The notes beneath the pieces are model-generated. The model was not told the origin of the DNA and did no database searches. It saw only the letters and a program-made list of their open reading frames with translations. 64,000 nt of DNA from CBDBCU01 sp965242615 (GTDB lineage Bacteria > Chloroflexota > Dehalococcoidia > Lucifugimonadales > UBA3495). Positions 16,958 through 25,557 of the stretch are shown here, piece by piece (position 1 is the stretch's first letter; each line of letters begins with the position of its first letter). The position numbers and the translations under genes are program-made. The DNA lies in the NCBI GenBank assembly GCA_965242615.1, contig CBDESR010000005.1:1426001-1490000 (forward strand), in the 5' to 3' direction.

Positions 16958-18034
16958 TTACAGGGGGCAGGGTACCGCCAACTCGCCGCAGGTGTCGCGG
17001 AGCCACTGGATTACTTCCGGGTGCAGGGGGATGCCTTCCTGGCGGCGTACGGCTTCCATTTCGGCTTCGGGTTGGCCGGCGACCAGGACCCGGTCGTGGC
17101 CGGGGGCGGGTTTGGTGGACTTCATCATTCGCAGCCAGCCGTCCATTTCATCCTTGAAATGCTCCGGGTCGTCAAAGCCGGCGATGTTGTAGGCGGCGAC
17201 ATAGTGGCCGAAGTTGGGGCGGCCGGGCACCGCGCCATAGCCGAAACCGGTCAGTACGCCGGCGAAAATGTCCACTACGCAAGCCAAGCCGTAGCCTTTG
17301 TGGGAACCCAGTTCCCGGGTCGCGCCCATGGGCAGCAGGTGGTAGGTTTGGGGTACCGGGACTTCCTCCATAATGGGGGTACCGTCCTCGGTAGCCAACC
17401 AGCCGGGTTCCAGGTCGGCGCCCAAGCGGCGGGCGATTTCAATTTTGTTCTGGGCTACGGAACTGGTGGCGGCGTCAAAGACGAAGGGCGGTTCATTGCG
17501 GGCGGGAACGGCGACAGCGATGGGATTGGTGCCGAGGCGGGGTTCCGCGCCAAAGGTCGGCACCATTCGGGGCGGCGCGCTGGTCATACAGACGCCAATC
17601 ATATCGTGTTCGAGAGCCAGCATTGCGTGGTAGGATGCCATCCCCAAGTGGCGGGAGTTGCCGACGGTGACCATTCCGACGCCGGATTGACGGGCTTTTT
17701 CGATGGCAATATCCATCGCCTTGGGGGTTACGATAATGCCGAGGCCGCGGTCGGAGTCGAGGGCGGCGGTGCTGGCGGTTTCGCGGACGATGCTGATGTG
17801 GGGCTGGGGATTGATTTCGCCGCGCTGGTAGCCGCCGAGGTAGCTGCGGAGCATATTGGAAACGCCGTGGCTGTCCACGCCGCGCAGGTCGGCGAGGGTC
17901 AGCACATCGGCGCCGAGCATAGCATCCGCCGGGGGGACGCCGACTTTCTCAAAGATGCCGGCTACTACGGTTTTGAGGTCGTCTCCCGGCACGGTAATGG
18001 CTTGGTCCAGATTGACGCGGAAACGGGGCAGCAC
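16958..18034 (-). CDS. Ldh2 / malate-L-lactate dehydrogenase family oxidoreductase
   Basis: NAD(P)-dependent 2-hydroxyacid (or imino acid) dehydrogenase of the LDH2/YlbC/DpkA fold, distinct from classical LDH. The catalytic His lies in LRGVDSHGVSNM. The NAD site and substrate segments include GNSRHLGMASYHAML, GTNPIAVAVPA, FDAATSSVAQNKI and ELGSHKGYGLACVVDIF. At 358 residues the length is typical. It sits between the alpha/beta hydrolase and the OCD-family gene in one transcription unit, so the three probably act in sequence on one substrate (inference). Confidence 0.92.
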   Translation of the reverse strand: MLPRFRVNLDQAITVPGDDLKTVVAGIFEKVGVPPADAMLGADVLTLADLRGVDSHGVSNMLRSYLGGYQRGEINPQPHISIVRETASTAALDSDRGLGIIVTPKAMDIAIEKARQSGVGMVTVGNSRHLGMASYHAMLALEHDMIGVCMTSAPPRMVPTFGAEPRLGTNPIAVAVPARNEPPFVFDAATSSVAQNKIEIARRLGADLEPGWLATEDGTPIMEEVPVPQTYHLLPMGATRELGSHKGYGLACVVDIFAGVLTGFGYGAVPGRPNFGHYVAAYNIAGFDDPEHFKDEMDGWLRMMKSTKPAPGHDRVLVAGQPEAEMEAVRRQEGIPLHPEVIQWLRDTCGELAVPCPL

Positions 18035-18098
18035 GGTTAAGCCTCCTTATGGGGCGGTTTGTTGACGCTAATTGACACCGGGATGCTAAAGCCCGGGC

Positions 18099-18890
18099 TT
18101 ATAGAAACTCCCGGGCGGCTTGCAGGAATTCCGCCGGTTTTTCGATATGGGGCAGGTGGCCGCAGTTGTCGATGATGACCAAGTCGGAGCCGGGGATGGC
18201 TTGCTGGTACAGGCGGCCGCACTCGACGGGGGCTAATTCATCCGCTCGGCCCCAGAGGATGCGGGTGGGAATGTTGACGCGGGACAGCAGTTCGGGCAGG
18301 CGGGGGTCGTGCATATAGGGTTTCCAGCAGAGGCGCACGGCCATTTCCCGGTTGCGTTCGAGGATGGCGGCCAGTTCCGGGGTGGGCGGTTGGCCGAATA
18401 GCTGCGGATACTCCGGGGATTGGGCCGGGTCGTGAAAGAGGAGGTCGATGACCTGTTGGGGGGTGATGATGAATACATCGGCGATTTCGCCATCCTGGGG
18501 TTTGATGCCGACGGAGCCGACCAGGAGGAGTTTGCTGAATACCGGGCCGGCGGCGGCCAGCATTTCGGCGGCAATCCAGCCGCCCAAGGAAAAGCCGACC
18601 GCCCGGCAGCCGTACAATCCCTGGCTTTCCAGAAACCAGTTGTAAAAGGCGGCCATGTCGTTGATGGTTTCCAGCCAGGGCGGGCGTTCCGATGCGCCAA
18701 AGCCGGGATGGGAGGGCAGATAGACGGTGAAGTTTTCGGCCAGGGCTTGGGCGTAGTGGAGGGGGCCTTCGCTGCCGCCGGCGCCGTGGAGGATGAGCAA
18801 GGGGTCGCCGGAGCCGCCGGTCTGCATCTGGATGCGGGCGCTGCCGACATTGACAAAGGTTTCGGTAAAAGGCACGGGCATAATGGTCAA
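18099..18890 (-). CDS. alpha/beta hydrolase
   Basis: The triad residues lie in GFSLGGWIAAEML (Ser), LWGRADELAPVE (Asp) and DNCGHLPHIEKP (His). The oxyanion HGAGGSEGP lies near the N-terminus. A start at M4 is possible. It is about as similar to the 6583 gene as two specialised paralogs would be: same GFSLGGW elbow, same CWKPYMHDPRLPELL cap and same YQQAIPGS. First gene of the hydrolase-Ldh2-OCD operon. Confidence 0.88.
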   Translation of the reverse strand: MTIMPVPFTETFVNVGSARIQMQTGGSGDPLLILHGAGGSEGPLHYAQALAENFTVYLPSHPGFGASERPPWLETINDMAAFYNWFLESQGLYGCRAVGFSLGGWIAAEMLAAAGPVFSKLLLVGSVGIKPQDGEIADVFIITPQQVIDLLFHDPAQSPEYPQLFGQPPTPELAAILERNREMAVRLCWKPYMHDPRLPELLSRVNIPTRILWGRADELAPVECGRLYQQAIPGSDLVIIDNCGHLPHIEKPAEFLQAAREFL

Positions 18891-19030
18891 GCCCTCCTGA
18901 AGGTTAGCCGGGTTAGTTTGGGGATAATCCTAACCGGCGGCGGGCGGTTGGTCAAGGACAAGGGTGGAGGTTGGCGGCGGGGGTAGTGGGGCTGTTCCAT
19001 TTTGCTGGGGGGATAGTGTATCATAGTGGG

Positions 19031-19873
19031 ATGGGGCATAAATGCAAATCGCCAAATTGCAAACGGCGGACGGGTGAACGCTGCGATACTTGCCGCGTTG
19101 GTAGCGGGGCGCGGCTGGTAATGCTCGACGCCAATGGCAAGCCGGTTAAGCCGGCGGGCAAGCGACACGCGACGCAGCGCGAAAAGGGCGCAGCAGTGGA
19201 TATGTATTTTGACGGACTTTCCTACCGGCGAATTGCCCGGAATATGGAGCAGTATTTCGGCAAGGAAACCGGCTCGACCAGCATTTATCGCTGGGTGCGG
19301 GAATTGAGCGGAACGGCGGATGAAATCCTGCGCCCGATGAAGGTTGACACCGGGCGGGAATGGGTAGCGGATGAGATGATGGTCAATGTCGGCGGTCAAA
19401 AGATGTGGCTGTTCAATGTGATGGACGCCGACACCCGGTTTGTGCTGGCGGCCTATTTGACGCCGGAACGGACGGCAAGGGCGGCGCAAACTACCCTGGC
19501 AATGGCAAGGGACAAGTCAAACAATGCGCCGGCGGTTGTAAAGACGGATGGGCTGCGGTCTTATCAGCAGGCATTGCCGCGGGCTTTCCCGACCCGCCCG
19601 GTCAAGCATACGGTTAGCCAGGGAATCAAAGCGCAAATCGACAACAATATGTCGGAGCGGTTACCGGGAACCTTCCGGGACCGGGATAAAACCCTGCGGG
19701 GTCTGGAGGGACGGGCAACCGGGCAATCCTACGTAGATGGCTTGGTGCTGCATTACAACTACTTTCGGCCCCACGAGAGTTTAGACGGGAAAAAGCCGGC
19801 GGCAGCGGCCGGGGCGGAACTGCCCTTTGCGGATTGGGGGGATGTAGCGGCGATAAAAGGGGGCGAGGGATGA
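19031..19873 (+). CDS. DDE transposase (IS6/IS240-like) with N-terminal Cys cluster
   Basis: The start ATG at 19031 gives MGHKCKSPNCKRRTGERCDTC, a four-Cys zinc-ribbon-like head. A helix-turn-helix follows (YRRIARNMEQYFGKETGSTSIYRW). The catalytic Asp lies in WVADEMMVNVGGQKMWLFNVMD, the second Asp in VVKTDGLRSYQQA and the Glu in NNMSERLPGTFRDRDKTLRG. The domain order matches the DDE_Tnp_IS240 type, but the zinc head is unusual for IS6. The frame is intact at 280 residues. Stop and next start overlap as ATGA, so the methyltransferase is translationally coupled. Confidence 0.85.
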   Translation: MGHKCKSPNCKRRTGERCDTCRVGSGARLVMLDANGKPVKPAGKRHATQREKGAAVDMYFDGLSYRRIARNMEQYFGKETGSTSIYRWVRELSGTADEILRPMKVDTGREWVADEMMVNVGGQKMWLFNVMDADTRFVLAAYLTPERTARAAQTTLAMARDKSNNAPAVVKTDGLRSYQQALPRAFPTRPVKHTVSQGIKAQIDNNMSERLPGTFRDRDKTLRGLEGRATGQSYVDGLVLHYNYFRPHESLDGKKPAAAAGAELPFADWGDVAAIKGGEG

Positions 19874-20436
19874 TTGAATTTCCCGCCCCGCCGCCCGGTG
19901 GTTACGCTACGATTGTCGTTGACCCGCCTTGGCCGGTGCATAACGGCAAGGGGTACAAAACGAAGCCGGGGGTTTATGGAAACTACCCTATCGAAAGCCG
20001 GTATCCGCTAATGCCGGTGCCGGAAATCAAAGCGTTGCCGGTGCTGCAACTGGCGGCGGAGCGGTGTTTTGTCTTTATCTGTACAACCTAGCGTTTCCTG
20101 CCGGCGGCGTTGGAATGTCTGACCGCGTGGGGCTTTCAATACCGCTTTACGATGGTTTGGCATAAGCCGGCCGGCCCGCAGCCGATTGGCTATCCCTGCT
20201 ACAACGGGGAATTCGTTGTAGTGGGGAATCGGGGTAATCGGCTTAATAAATCCAGGACACCGGGCTTTGTTGACACCAAGGGGTTCAGCACGGTATTTAA
20301 TGCGCCGCGAGGGAGGCATAGTGAAAAGCCGGCAGAATTTTACGAACTGCTGGAACGGGTTACACCGACGCCGAGGATTGATTTATTCGCCCGGCGGCGG
20401 CATCAGGGATTTGACGCTTGGGGGAATGAGATATAA
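19870..20436 (+). pseudogene. MT-A70-like DNA adenine methyltransferase (IS passenger), amber codon inside
   Basis: It starts ATG at 19870 inside the transposase stop. IVVDPPWPVHNGKGY holds the DPPW catalytic motif of MT-A70 N6-adenine methyltransferases. The frame continues VFICTT, TAG (20089-20091), RFLPAALECLTAWGFQYRFTMVWHKP, and then ends RIDLFARRRHQGFDAWGNEI, the typical MT-A70 end. The codon before RFLPAAL is usually Gln (CAG), so one C-to-T change explains the stop. The frame is otherwise intact on both sides. The last codons run into the right inverted repeat. Confidence 0.8.
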
Positions 20437-20599
20437 TCCCCCCAGCAAAATGGAACAGAACCACCTAAACGGAATAGGTTGGGGACACCCCTGCCAATTC
20501 CCGTTCTTTCGCCCCCAAACGCCCCACTTCCCCGCCCCCATTTACGCTATGCCGCGCTGAACTGCCCGGCCGGTTGCCGGCGTTGCAGCCGACATCCGG

Positions 20600-21258
20600 T
20601 CAGGCAATCCGGTCGGCGTAGCGCAGCCGTTTGCCGACCAGTCCCCGGGCCATCAAGACCATCTGCTCCAGCGTGTCCAAGGGCCGCTGGTTGTGCCGCC
20701 CCTCAAACTCGCCGACATACCGGTGCCGGTGCTTGCTGCTGAAATGGTGGTATATCCCGATACAGCCCCGCTTCAGCATTGACCAGAAGGACTCCACCCC
20801 ATTGGTATGCGCCATGGCCCGCACATACTCCCCCGCCGAGGGCTTGACTACCTTGTGCGGCCGGGAAAGCCCGGCGTAAGCCCGGGCCGCGTCGGTGTAA
20901 ACCGTCGCCATATCCCGGGTGCGGCTCTCCACAAACCCCTGCAAAGTCGGCGCATCGGTGGACTTTACCACTTGGAGGACTGCATCACCGTGCCGGTTTT
21001 CACTGAAAAGAACCGGCGGCAGGCCCGGCAGTGAAAGGGCATCTGGGGATGCTTGCCTTCCCGCCCGGCGTTGGGGCTGGCGCAGTGGGAGCAGCGGCGG
21101 CCGTCGGGCCACCGGGCGGCGATAAACCACTCCTCGGCGGCAGCGTCATCCGGGAACCTCTGGAACAGTTCGGGCAGGCCGATGCCTTTGCGGAAAAACT
21201 TGCCCGGCGCCGATTGTTTAGCCATTGCCTCACTGCGTAGTTCGTAGTCATTAGCCAA
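20600..21258 (-). pseudogene. IS1595-family transposase relic, internally deleted
   Basis: The N-terminal part (21258 to about 20965) reads FPDDAAAEEWFIAARWPDGRRCSHCASPN...FHCRACRRFFSVKTGTVMQSSK, the zinc ribbon and start of IS1595/ISXO2-like transposases. The C-terminal part in another frame (to 20600) reads TDAARAYAGLSRPHKVVKPSAGEYV...HTNGVESFWSMLKRGCIGIYHHFSSKHRHRYVGEF, the family's end. The roughly 100 residues between, with the first Asp and the DExYVGG motif, are gone and the frame is shifted. Clearly inactive. The intervening 20459-20599 shows nothing. Confidence 0.85.
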
Positions 21259-21273
21259 CTCCGGTAGGGAATT

Positions 21274-21500
21274 GGTGTCTGTAGCATTTGGATAGTAGCA
21301 GACAAAATTTCGTAAAGCAAATTATTTGTTGCGACTTAATTTGACGCCGCCGCGTATTGACATCCCCCAGTCCATTGCTTATAGTTGGGGATGCTACAGA
21401 CACCCAGTCCATAGGGAATTCCTTTGCTCAAGCGTAAGCGTTTCAGGGTTCGGCCGCGCGCCCCCTTGCGAGGCTTACGCGGGGATTGGTGTCTGTAGCA
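21274..21500. repeat. three copies of GGTGTCTGTAGCA (two direct, one inverted)
   Basis: The element occurs at 21274-21286 (+), 21392-21404 (inverted) and 21488-21500 (+). The first begins 15 bases beyond the IS1595 relic's start, so these are probably terminal repeats of that element and of a roughly 130-bp non-autonomous derivative (21274-21404). No target duplication found. Confidence 0.5.
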
Positions 21501-21535
21501 AGCGCCAAATCCTGACTTGTAAGGGGGTTCTGTTT

Positions 21536-22057
21536 ATGCAATTGCTCAAGTTCCTGGGTTCCGCGGCCGGTTTTCTCATCGTGGTCTCGGTGATGATAAG
21601 CTACTACGCTCCCGATTCCCCGCCCGGACGGGTGGTCGCCGATGTGTGGGACGGCATTGGGGGCGCGTGGGATGGCATCCGCGGGCTGGGGGACAGCATT
21701 GGGGATTCCTTGGCGGGGGAGCCGGAGTTCCAGAGCCTCGACGAGGAAGTGGACTACCTGATTGAATCCCGCAAGGAGCAAATCCGTAAAAAAGACAAGA
21801 GGGACCTCGCGGTTTGGACTTCCGGTAGCCAGCGTTGTTTGTTGAAACTCCAAGAAGGAAGAGCGGACCTTCGGGACTTGAATCAGGAGTTCTACGCGAC
21901 TCCTGCTGGAAGTGCTTGGACAGTAGTAAGGGATGCCGGCTATCTCAGGGAAGACATAGCGGAATATGTGGTCGAACACGGGTCTGCCGAAGTGATAGCC
22001 TACCGTAATCAGGTGGAGGACATTCAGGAGCGCATAATCAGGGCTTGCGGCGGGTAA
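21536..22057 (+). CDS. hypothetical protein with N-terminal membrane anchor
   Basis: The ATG at 21536 has AAGGGGG 7 bases or so upstream. The frame extends further left but lacks a ribosome site there. 173 residues: a hydrophobic N-terminus (LLKFLGSAAGFLIVVSVMISYYA), then VADVWDGIGGAWDGIRGLGDSIGDSL, an amphipathic repeat of about 7-8 residues. A charged helical remainder follows (YLIESRKEQIRKKDKRDLAVW). No recognised family. It is convergent with WYE-tail copy 4 and separated from it by a hairpin like the one after the 11040 gene. Confidence 0.6.
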   Translation: MQLLKFLGSAAGFLIVVSVMISYYAPDSPPGRVVADVWDGIGGAWDGIRGLGDSIGDSLAGEPEFQSLDEEVDYLIESRKEQIRKKDKRDLAVWTSGSQRCLLKLQEGRADLRDLNQEFYATPAGSAWTVVRDAGYLREDIAEYVVEHGSAEVIAYRNQVEDIQERIIRACGG

Positions 22058-22187
22058 AGGCGATAGGTTGGCCTCGCTTTGTCCTGCGGAGTGCGGGGGC
22101 GACCAGTTTGAGCGAGGATACCGAGGACAGCAACTCGCTTGATACGGCAGTAGCGGGCGGTGGGCGGACAAACCCGCGGCGCAAAGA

Positions 22188-22210
22188 CGGCGGTGGTTGT
22201 TTCACCGCCG
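22188..22210. terminator. bidirectional hairpin terminator
   Basis: CGGCGGTG-GTTGTTT-CACCGCCG (8 bp) between convergent genes, closely similar to the 11496 hairpin. The rest of 22058-22245 is empty. Confidence 0.6.
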
Positions 22211-22245
22211 CCATTGCTTTGGCGACAATGCCGGCTACTTTGCCG

Positions 22246-22707
22246 TTACCCCACACCGTTGCTGTGACCGTTCTGGTCAATCACGGGCGGGGGCGGCACA
22301 TTGGGCAACAGTTCTTTGTGCTGTTCGTACCACTCCAGCACCGCCGCCCGTTCCCGCTTCCGTTCCTGAGCAGCCTCCACCCGTTCTGCTTTGAGATGTT
22401 CCAGATGTTGTTTCTCGTTGTAAATCAACTTGGCAACTCCTACGATAAACTTCACGCTTCCGACCACCAGGGAGAGAAAGATGGTGAGCCCCAATGGTGT
22501 GTAAAAGGCGTCCTCAGTTCCCTTGGATTCACCGAATACGACCGCACTCACCCCACTACAGAAGGAATCCCGAAGGACCCAGTTGCAAGAGGGGATGTGT
22601 AGATGGTCTAAAACAAGACTGACTGCCACAATCCCCCCAACTGCGATAAATGGGCCGTACTGCCACAGGGGTAAAGTAATCCCGGCTACTTGCAAACTAG
22701 TTTGCAA
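22246..22707 (-). CDS. small membrane-anchored coiled-coil protein with WYE...PPP tail (copy 4)
   Basis: 153 residues. Hydrophobic segments lie at about 14-33 (LWQYGPFIAVGGIVAVSLVL) and 70-92 (TPLGLTIFLSLVVGSVKFIVGVA). The charged helix is YNEKQHLEHLKAERVEAAQERKRERA. The tail AVLEWYEQHKELLPNVPPPPVIDQNGHSNG is nearest to copy 1. The only start is TTG at 22707, preceded by GGGTGA. It lies inside a perfect 22-bp palindrome. Function unknown. Confidence 0.72.
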   Translation of the reverse strand: MQTSLQVAGITLPLWQYGPFIAVGGIVAVSLVLDHLHIPSCNWVLRDSFCSGVSAVVFGESKGTEDAFYTPLGLTIFLSLVVGSVKFIVGVAKLIYNEKQHLEHLKAERVEAAQERKRERAAVLEWYEQHKELLPNVPPPPVIDQNGHSNGVG

Positions 22708-22709
22708 GT
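22688..22709. promoter_or_regulatory. 22-bp perfect palindrome over the start codon
   Basis: ACTTGCAAACT followed by its exact reverse complement covers the first codons of the copy-4 gene. It is AT-rich against the local GC background and looks like an operator for a dimeric regulator. As RNA it would hide the TTG start. It may also simply be a mobile-repeat remnant. Confidence 0.45.
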
Positions 22710-22762
22710 ATTCACCCTTCTTGAATAAGCCATCTGGCTATTCGGATAGGAAGTTTCACTAG

Positions 22763-23608
22763 GGCGTGTTCACGCTAAAGCGATGGTGATAGAATAGAGG
22801 GAGATTCCGGGCTTGGGAGGAAGCAGTGGTATGGAAATCACCGAGGAGCAATATCAGCAGGTTGCCCACCTGTTCCCGGTGCACCGGGGGAATGTCAAGC
22901 TGTCCAACTTGCAAGTGCTCAACGCTGTCCTGTATCTGGCCGAGCAGGGCTGCAAATGGCGGGGGCTGCCGGAACGCTTCGGGCATTGGCACACTATCTA
23001 TATGCGGTGGCAGCGGTGGAACCAGCAGGGGGCGCTGGCCCGGGTCTTTGCCGGGCTGCAAGAAATCGGAGTGCTGCCGGAGCATTGGGCGGTTCTGGCA
23101 TTGGACAGCGCCAGTGTCAAAGTGCATCCGGACGCTACGGGGGCGCCGAAAAAAGGGGCCGCAAGCCTTAGGCAAATCCCACGGCGGGCGGAACACCAAA
23201 GTCCATGTGCTGGCCGCTGACGACCGCACCGCTTTGGCGGTAGCCCTTTCTCCGGGGCAGGCGCACGATGGGGTGGAAGGGCGGAAACTGCTGACCTTGC
23301 GGGGGCCGCGGGAGCAGCCGGCCTACCTGCTAATGGATCGGGCTTATGAGGGGAATGTTACCCGGCAGTTGGCTGCCGATTTGGGTTACTGGCCAGTGGT
23401 GCCGCCGCGGCGGCATCGCAAGGTTAAGTGGGATTAGGATAAAGAGTTGTATCGGCAGCGCAATGGGGTGGAGCGGTTGTTCGGGCGGCTGAAGCGGTTT
23501 CGGCAGATTTTCACCCGCTACGACAAGCTGGACTTGATGTATCTGGGCTTTGTCCTGCTGGCGTGTATCTTTGAGCTGCTGCATCGGCCCCTTTAGTGTG
23601 AACACGCC
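22763..23608 (+). mobile_element. IS5-family (IS427-like) insertion sequence flanked by CTAG
   Basis: The inverted ends GGCGTGTTCACGCTAAAG (22763-) and, inverted, 23591-23608 differ by one base. CTAG flanks both sides (22759-22762 and 23609-23612), the expected target duplication. The element holds one broken transposase gene on the + strand. Confidence 0.85.
22831..23596 (+). pseudogene. IS5-family transposase, frameshifted and with amber codon
   Basis: The ATG at 22831 is behind GGGAGG. ITEEQYQQVAHLFPVHRGNVKLSNLQVLNAVLYLAEQGCKWRGLPERFG is a typical IS5 N-terminus, and LALDSASVKVHPD holds the first Asp. The frame slips at the A6 run near 23148-23153. The second frame continues GRNTKVHVLAADD...LLMDRAYEGN, then W-D-TAG (23435-23437), DKELYRQRNGVERLFGRLKRFRQIFTRYDKL. 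The family has Tyr at the TAG. A6 slippage could be a natural frameshift site, but the direction is +1 and the nonsense codon adds to it, so it is read as dead. Confidence 0.85.
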
Positions 23609-23765
23609 CTAGGGTAATTCCAGCGTAATCACACGCCACGTCGACTCGGCACCAGTGCAAGTTATTGCTCTACTGGACTGTTCGGGAGGTGACCAATCAA
23701 TCGCGTCGTATCCAAGCCCGACTCCGCTGCTAGATTCCGAGCAGTCTATCAAGTAGGACAAACGG

Positions 23766-24550
23766 ATGGAACACATTACAAGTTCGAGCCAGACGCCGCC
23801 CCACGCCTTGACAGGGTTCGTCAGTGACTCCGAAATCCAGACTCGAACCCACGGCGCGGGCTTCATCATAGAGTACGTCGGTGAGGAGTACTTGGTAGCT
23901 GCCAACCACGTCGCCAGTGGTTGCGACTATCAGCCGCTAATAGACATCGGAAACCACGAATCGACTTCGCCTCTGTTGTGGCTTGTCCCCAAATGGGACG
24001 TCATTGGCGTGGATGAAGAAGCGGACGTCGCGATTTTGCAGATGTCCCCAGATAGCCGAGCTAAGCTTACAGCTCACTCGGCACGTTACGGCGATAAAAG
24101 TGTTCTCTCCGCCCGGCCTTGGCACTGGGCTTCCCGGTTATTCAAGGCGGTATAGAATGGGTGCGTCCAGATGAGGGACGACCTATGGCTATGCTTGTCT
24201 CTGTATCCTTGTATATCGCCAAGGGGAAGAGGCAATACGCTGGCGGGTATCTGAACTGGGGATTTTCTGGCGGGCCAGTAATCGTGCGGGTAGGTAATCA
24301 TTCCCAAATCATCGGCGTAATCACTAGCAAGGGGCTCGCCCGTAACAGAGACAACTTAGAACACGCCGGCATTGTCGGTTTCGCCAGTATCGGTGTGGTT
24401 GAGGAAATTTTGGCGAACCATTGGGGACATACTCTCGATGAAGTTCCGTCGCATCGACCACATCCGCAAGAGGGCGAGTTGGACCCGCACGGGGCCCCAA
24501 TGGCCACGCGGGAAATTCTTTACGCAACTCTGCGGCTTGCCGGTCTCTAA
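23766..24550 (+). pseudogene. trypsin-like serine protease, single-base frameshift
   Basis: The first frame (23766-24155) has GAGFIIEYVGEEYLVAANHVASG with the catalytic His and VDEEADVAILQMS with the Asp. The second (to 24550) has LNWGFSGGPVIVRVGNHSQIIGVITSKG with the Ser (GFSGGP). The two join if one base is added near 24110-24120 (SAR-LALGFPVIQGGIEWV). All three triad residues are present, so the gene was intact recently, or the shift is an assembly error. It lies directly beside the IS5 insertion, which may have removed its promoter. Such stand-alone peptidases often accompany defence genes (inference). Confidence 0.65.
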
Positions 24551-24572
24551 CGGATATGTAGTTGCCGGTGCA

Positions 24573-24968
24573 GTGGTGCCGGCAAAGACCAAGTGTCGGA
24601 GAGGTTGGGGGATAACTACCCACGTGGAGGCCAAGTCCATCGCTTTTATCCTGCGTAAGGAGAAGGGTAAAGGGTGGCAGCGTCCGCAGAATCCGAACAA
24701 CCCCGGCTTTGACTTGTACCAGACGGACCGGAGGGGCCGGGTAATCTGCTGGTGCGAGGTTAAGGGCTTGAGCGGCAAATTCTCCCGGATTTCGTTGACG
24801 AAAACCGAGTTCGAGGAAGCGCGCAAACGGGGCGAGCGGTACTGGCTTTACATTGTCGAGAATGTAGGCCGCGGCAAGCCTAACCTAATCAGGATTAAGG
24901 ACCCAGCCGGCAAAGCCGATCGTTTCACTTACCGCCATCCGGCTTGGCGCAATGCGGCGGATAAGTAA
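24573..24968 (+). CDS. DUF3883-type PD-(D/E)XK nuclease-like domain protein, probably truncated
   Basis: NPNNPGFDLYQTDRRGRVICWCEVKGLSGKFSRISLTKTEFEEARKRGERYWLYIVENV matches the DUF3883 pattern. The D of GFDLY and the E-x-K of CEVKG fit a PD-(D/E)XK nuclease core. The domain normally closes much larger defence-island proteins, such as helicases or ATPases. Here only about 130 residues precede the stop, and the frame upstream overlaps the protease, so the N-terminus is probably lost. The start is uncertain: GTG at 24573, or ATG at 24438 further in the overlap. Confidence 0.6.
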   Translation: MVPAKTKCRRGWGITTHVEAKSIAFILRKEKGKGWQRPQNPNNPGFDLYQTDRRGRVICWCEVKGLSGKFSRISLTKTEFEEARKRGERYWLYIVENVGRGKPNLIRIKDPAGKADRFTYRHPAWRNAADK

Positions 24969-24999
24969 GCGTTGCGCTTGGCCAGGAGAAGTGCCAGTT

Positions 25000-25557
25000 A
25001 TGAATGATGCCCAACGGGAGGCCACTTTGCAGGAAGTAAAGCGGCTACGGAAAATGGCCGCCGATTTGGCGGGACAGGCGGAAAGTCTGGAGCAAGCGCT
25101 GACCGCTGACCCGGAAGCGGCCATTGCTGTTGACTACGCTATCGGACAGTCGTCGCCGCCGGAAGCGGTGTCCACTGTCTTGAAAGACGGCAAAAAGGCG
25201 GTGGATTGGGGTTCGCTGGCCGGGCAGGATTTGCCCAACGCCATTTTGCAGGGGCGGAAGGCGGAGGAGCTGCTGGCGGAAATCGTCCGGGTTTATAGCG
25301 CTTTTGACCGGGTGCGGGCCATTGCGGTGGGGCAATTTGCTTGGGAAGTTCAGGTTTTCGTGCTGGTGGAGATGGACAAGCAGTACGACGGCGAATTTAT
25401 CGGGAGACTGATTGACGCCGAGTTTGACCTGCGCCGGCAGTTTGAGCCGTTGTGCCTGGCGCCGAGCTACGACCCGGTAGGTAAGAAAATTCGGCGCGAA
25501 TCCACTTACCGCGGCGCGGCCATAATCTGGCATCGGGATGCGGCGGTAAATGAGTAG
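25000..25557 (+). CDS. hypothetical protein, possible nucleotidyltransferase-like partner of the HEPN remnant
   Basis: The ATG at 25000 is 10 bases after AGGAGA. 185 residues. The N-terminal half is helical (ATLQEVKRLRKMAADLAGQAESLEQAL). The C-terminal half has WEVQVFVLVEMDKQYDGEFIGRLIDAEFDLRRQFEPLCLAPSYDP, a pattern reminiscent of the second half of MNT-fold nucleotidyltransferases. I see no GS...D-x-D motif, so the fold call is weak. It overlaps the start of the truncated HEPN-like gene (ATG at 25550 inside its stop), as two-gene HEPN/MNT toxin-antitoxin units do. Confidence 0.45.
   Translation: MNDAQREATLQEVKRLRKMAADLAGQAESLEQALTADPEAAIAVDYAIGQSSPPEAVSTVLKDGKKAVDWGSLAGQDLPNAILQGRKAEELLAEIVRVYSAFDRVRAIAVGQFAWEVQVFVLVEMDKQYDGEFIGRLIDAEFDLRRQFEPLCLAPSYDPVGKKIRRESTYRGAAIIWHRDAAVNE

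Larger units (their letters stand above)
18992..20458 (+). mobile_element. insertion sequence with transposase and MT-A70 methyltransferase passenger
   Basis: Perfect 23-bp terminal inverted repeats, CTGTTCCATTTTGCTGGG and on, lie at 18992-19014 and inverted at 20436-20458. Inside are a transposase gene and, overlapping it by ATGA, an adenine-methyltransferase-like gene, both + strand. I could not identify a target duplication. The passenger has a nonsense codon, so this copy is probably dead as a methyltransferase, though the transposase frame is intact. Confidence 0.85.

Noticed and set aside
16781..18040. 419-codon + strand open frame
   Set aside because: It is antisense to the Ldh2-type and OCD-type genes, which have clear motifs and operon spacing.
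23148..23153. A6 run in the first IS5 as programmed frameshifting
   Set aside because: The shift needed is +1, not the usual -1 on such runs, and a nonsense codon downstream shows the gene is dead anyway.
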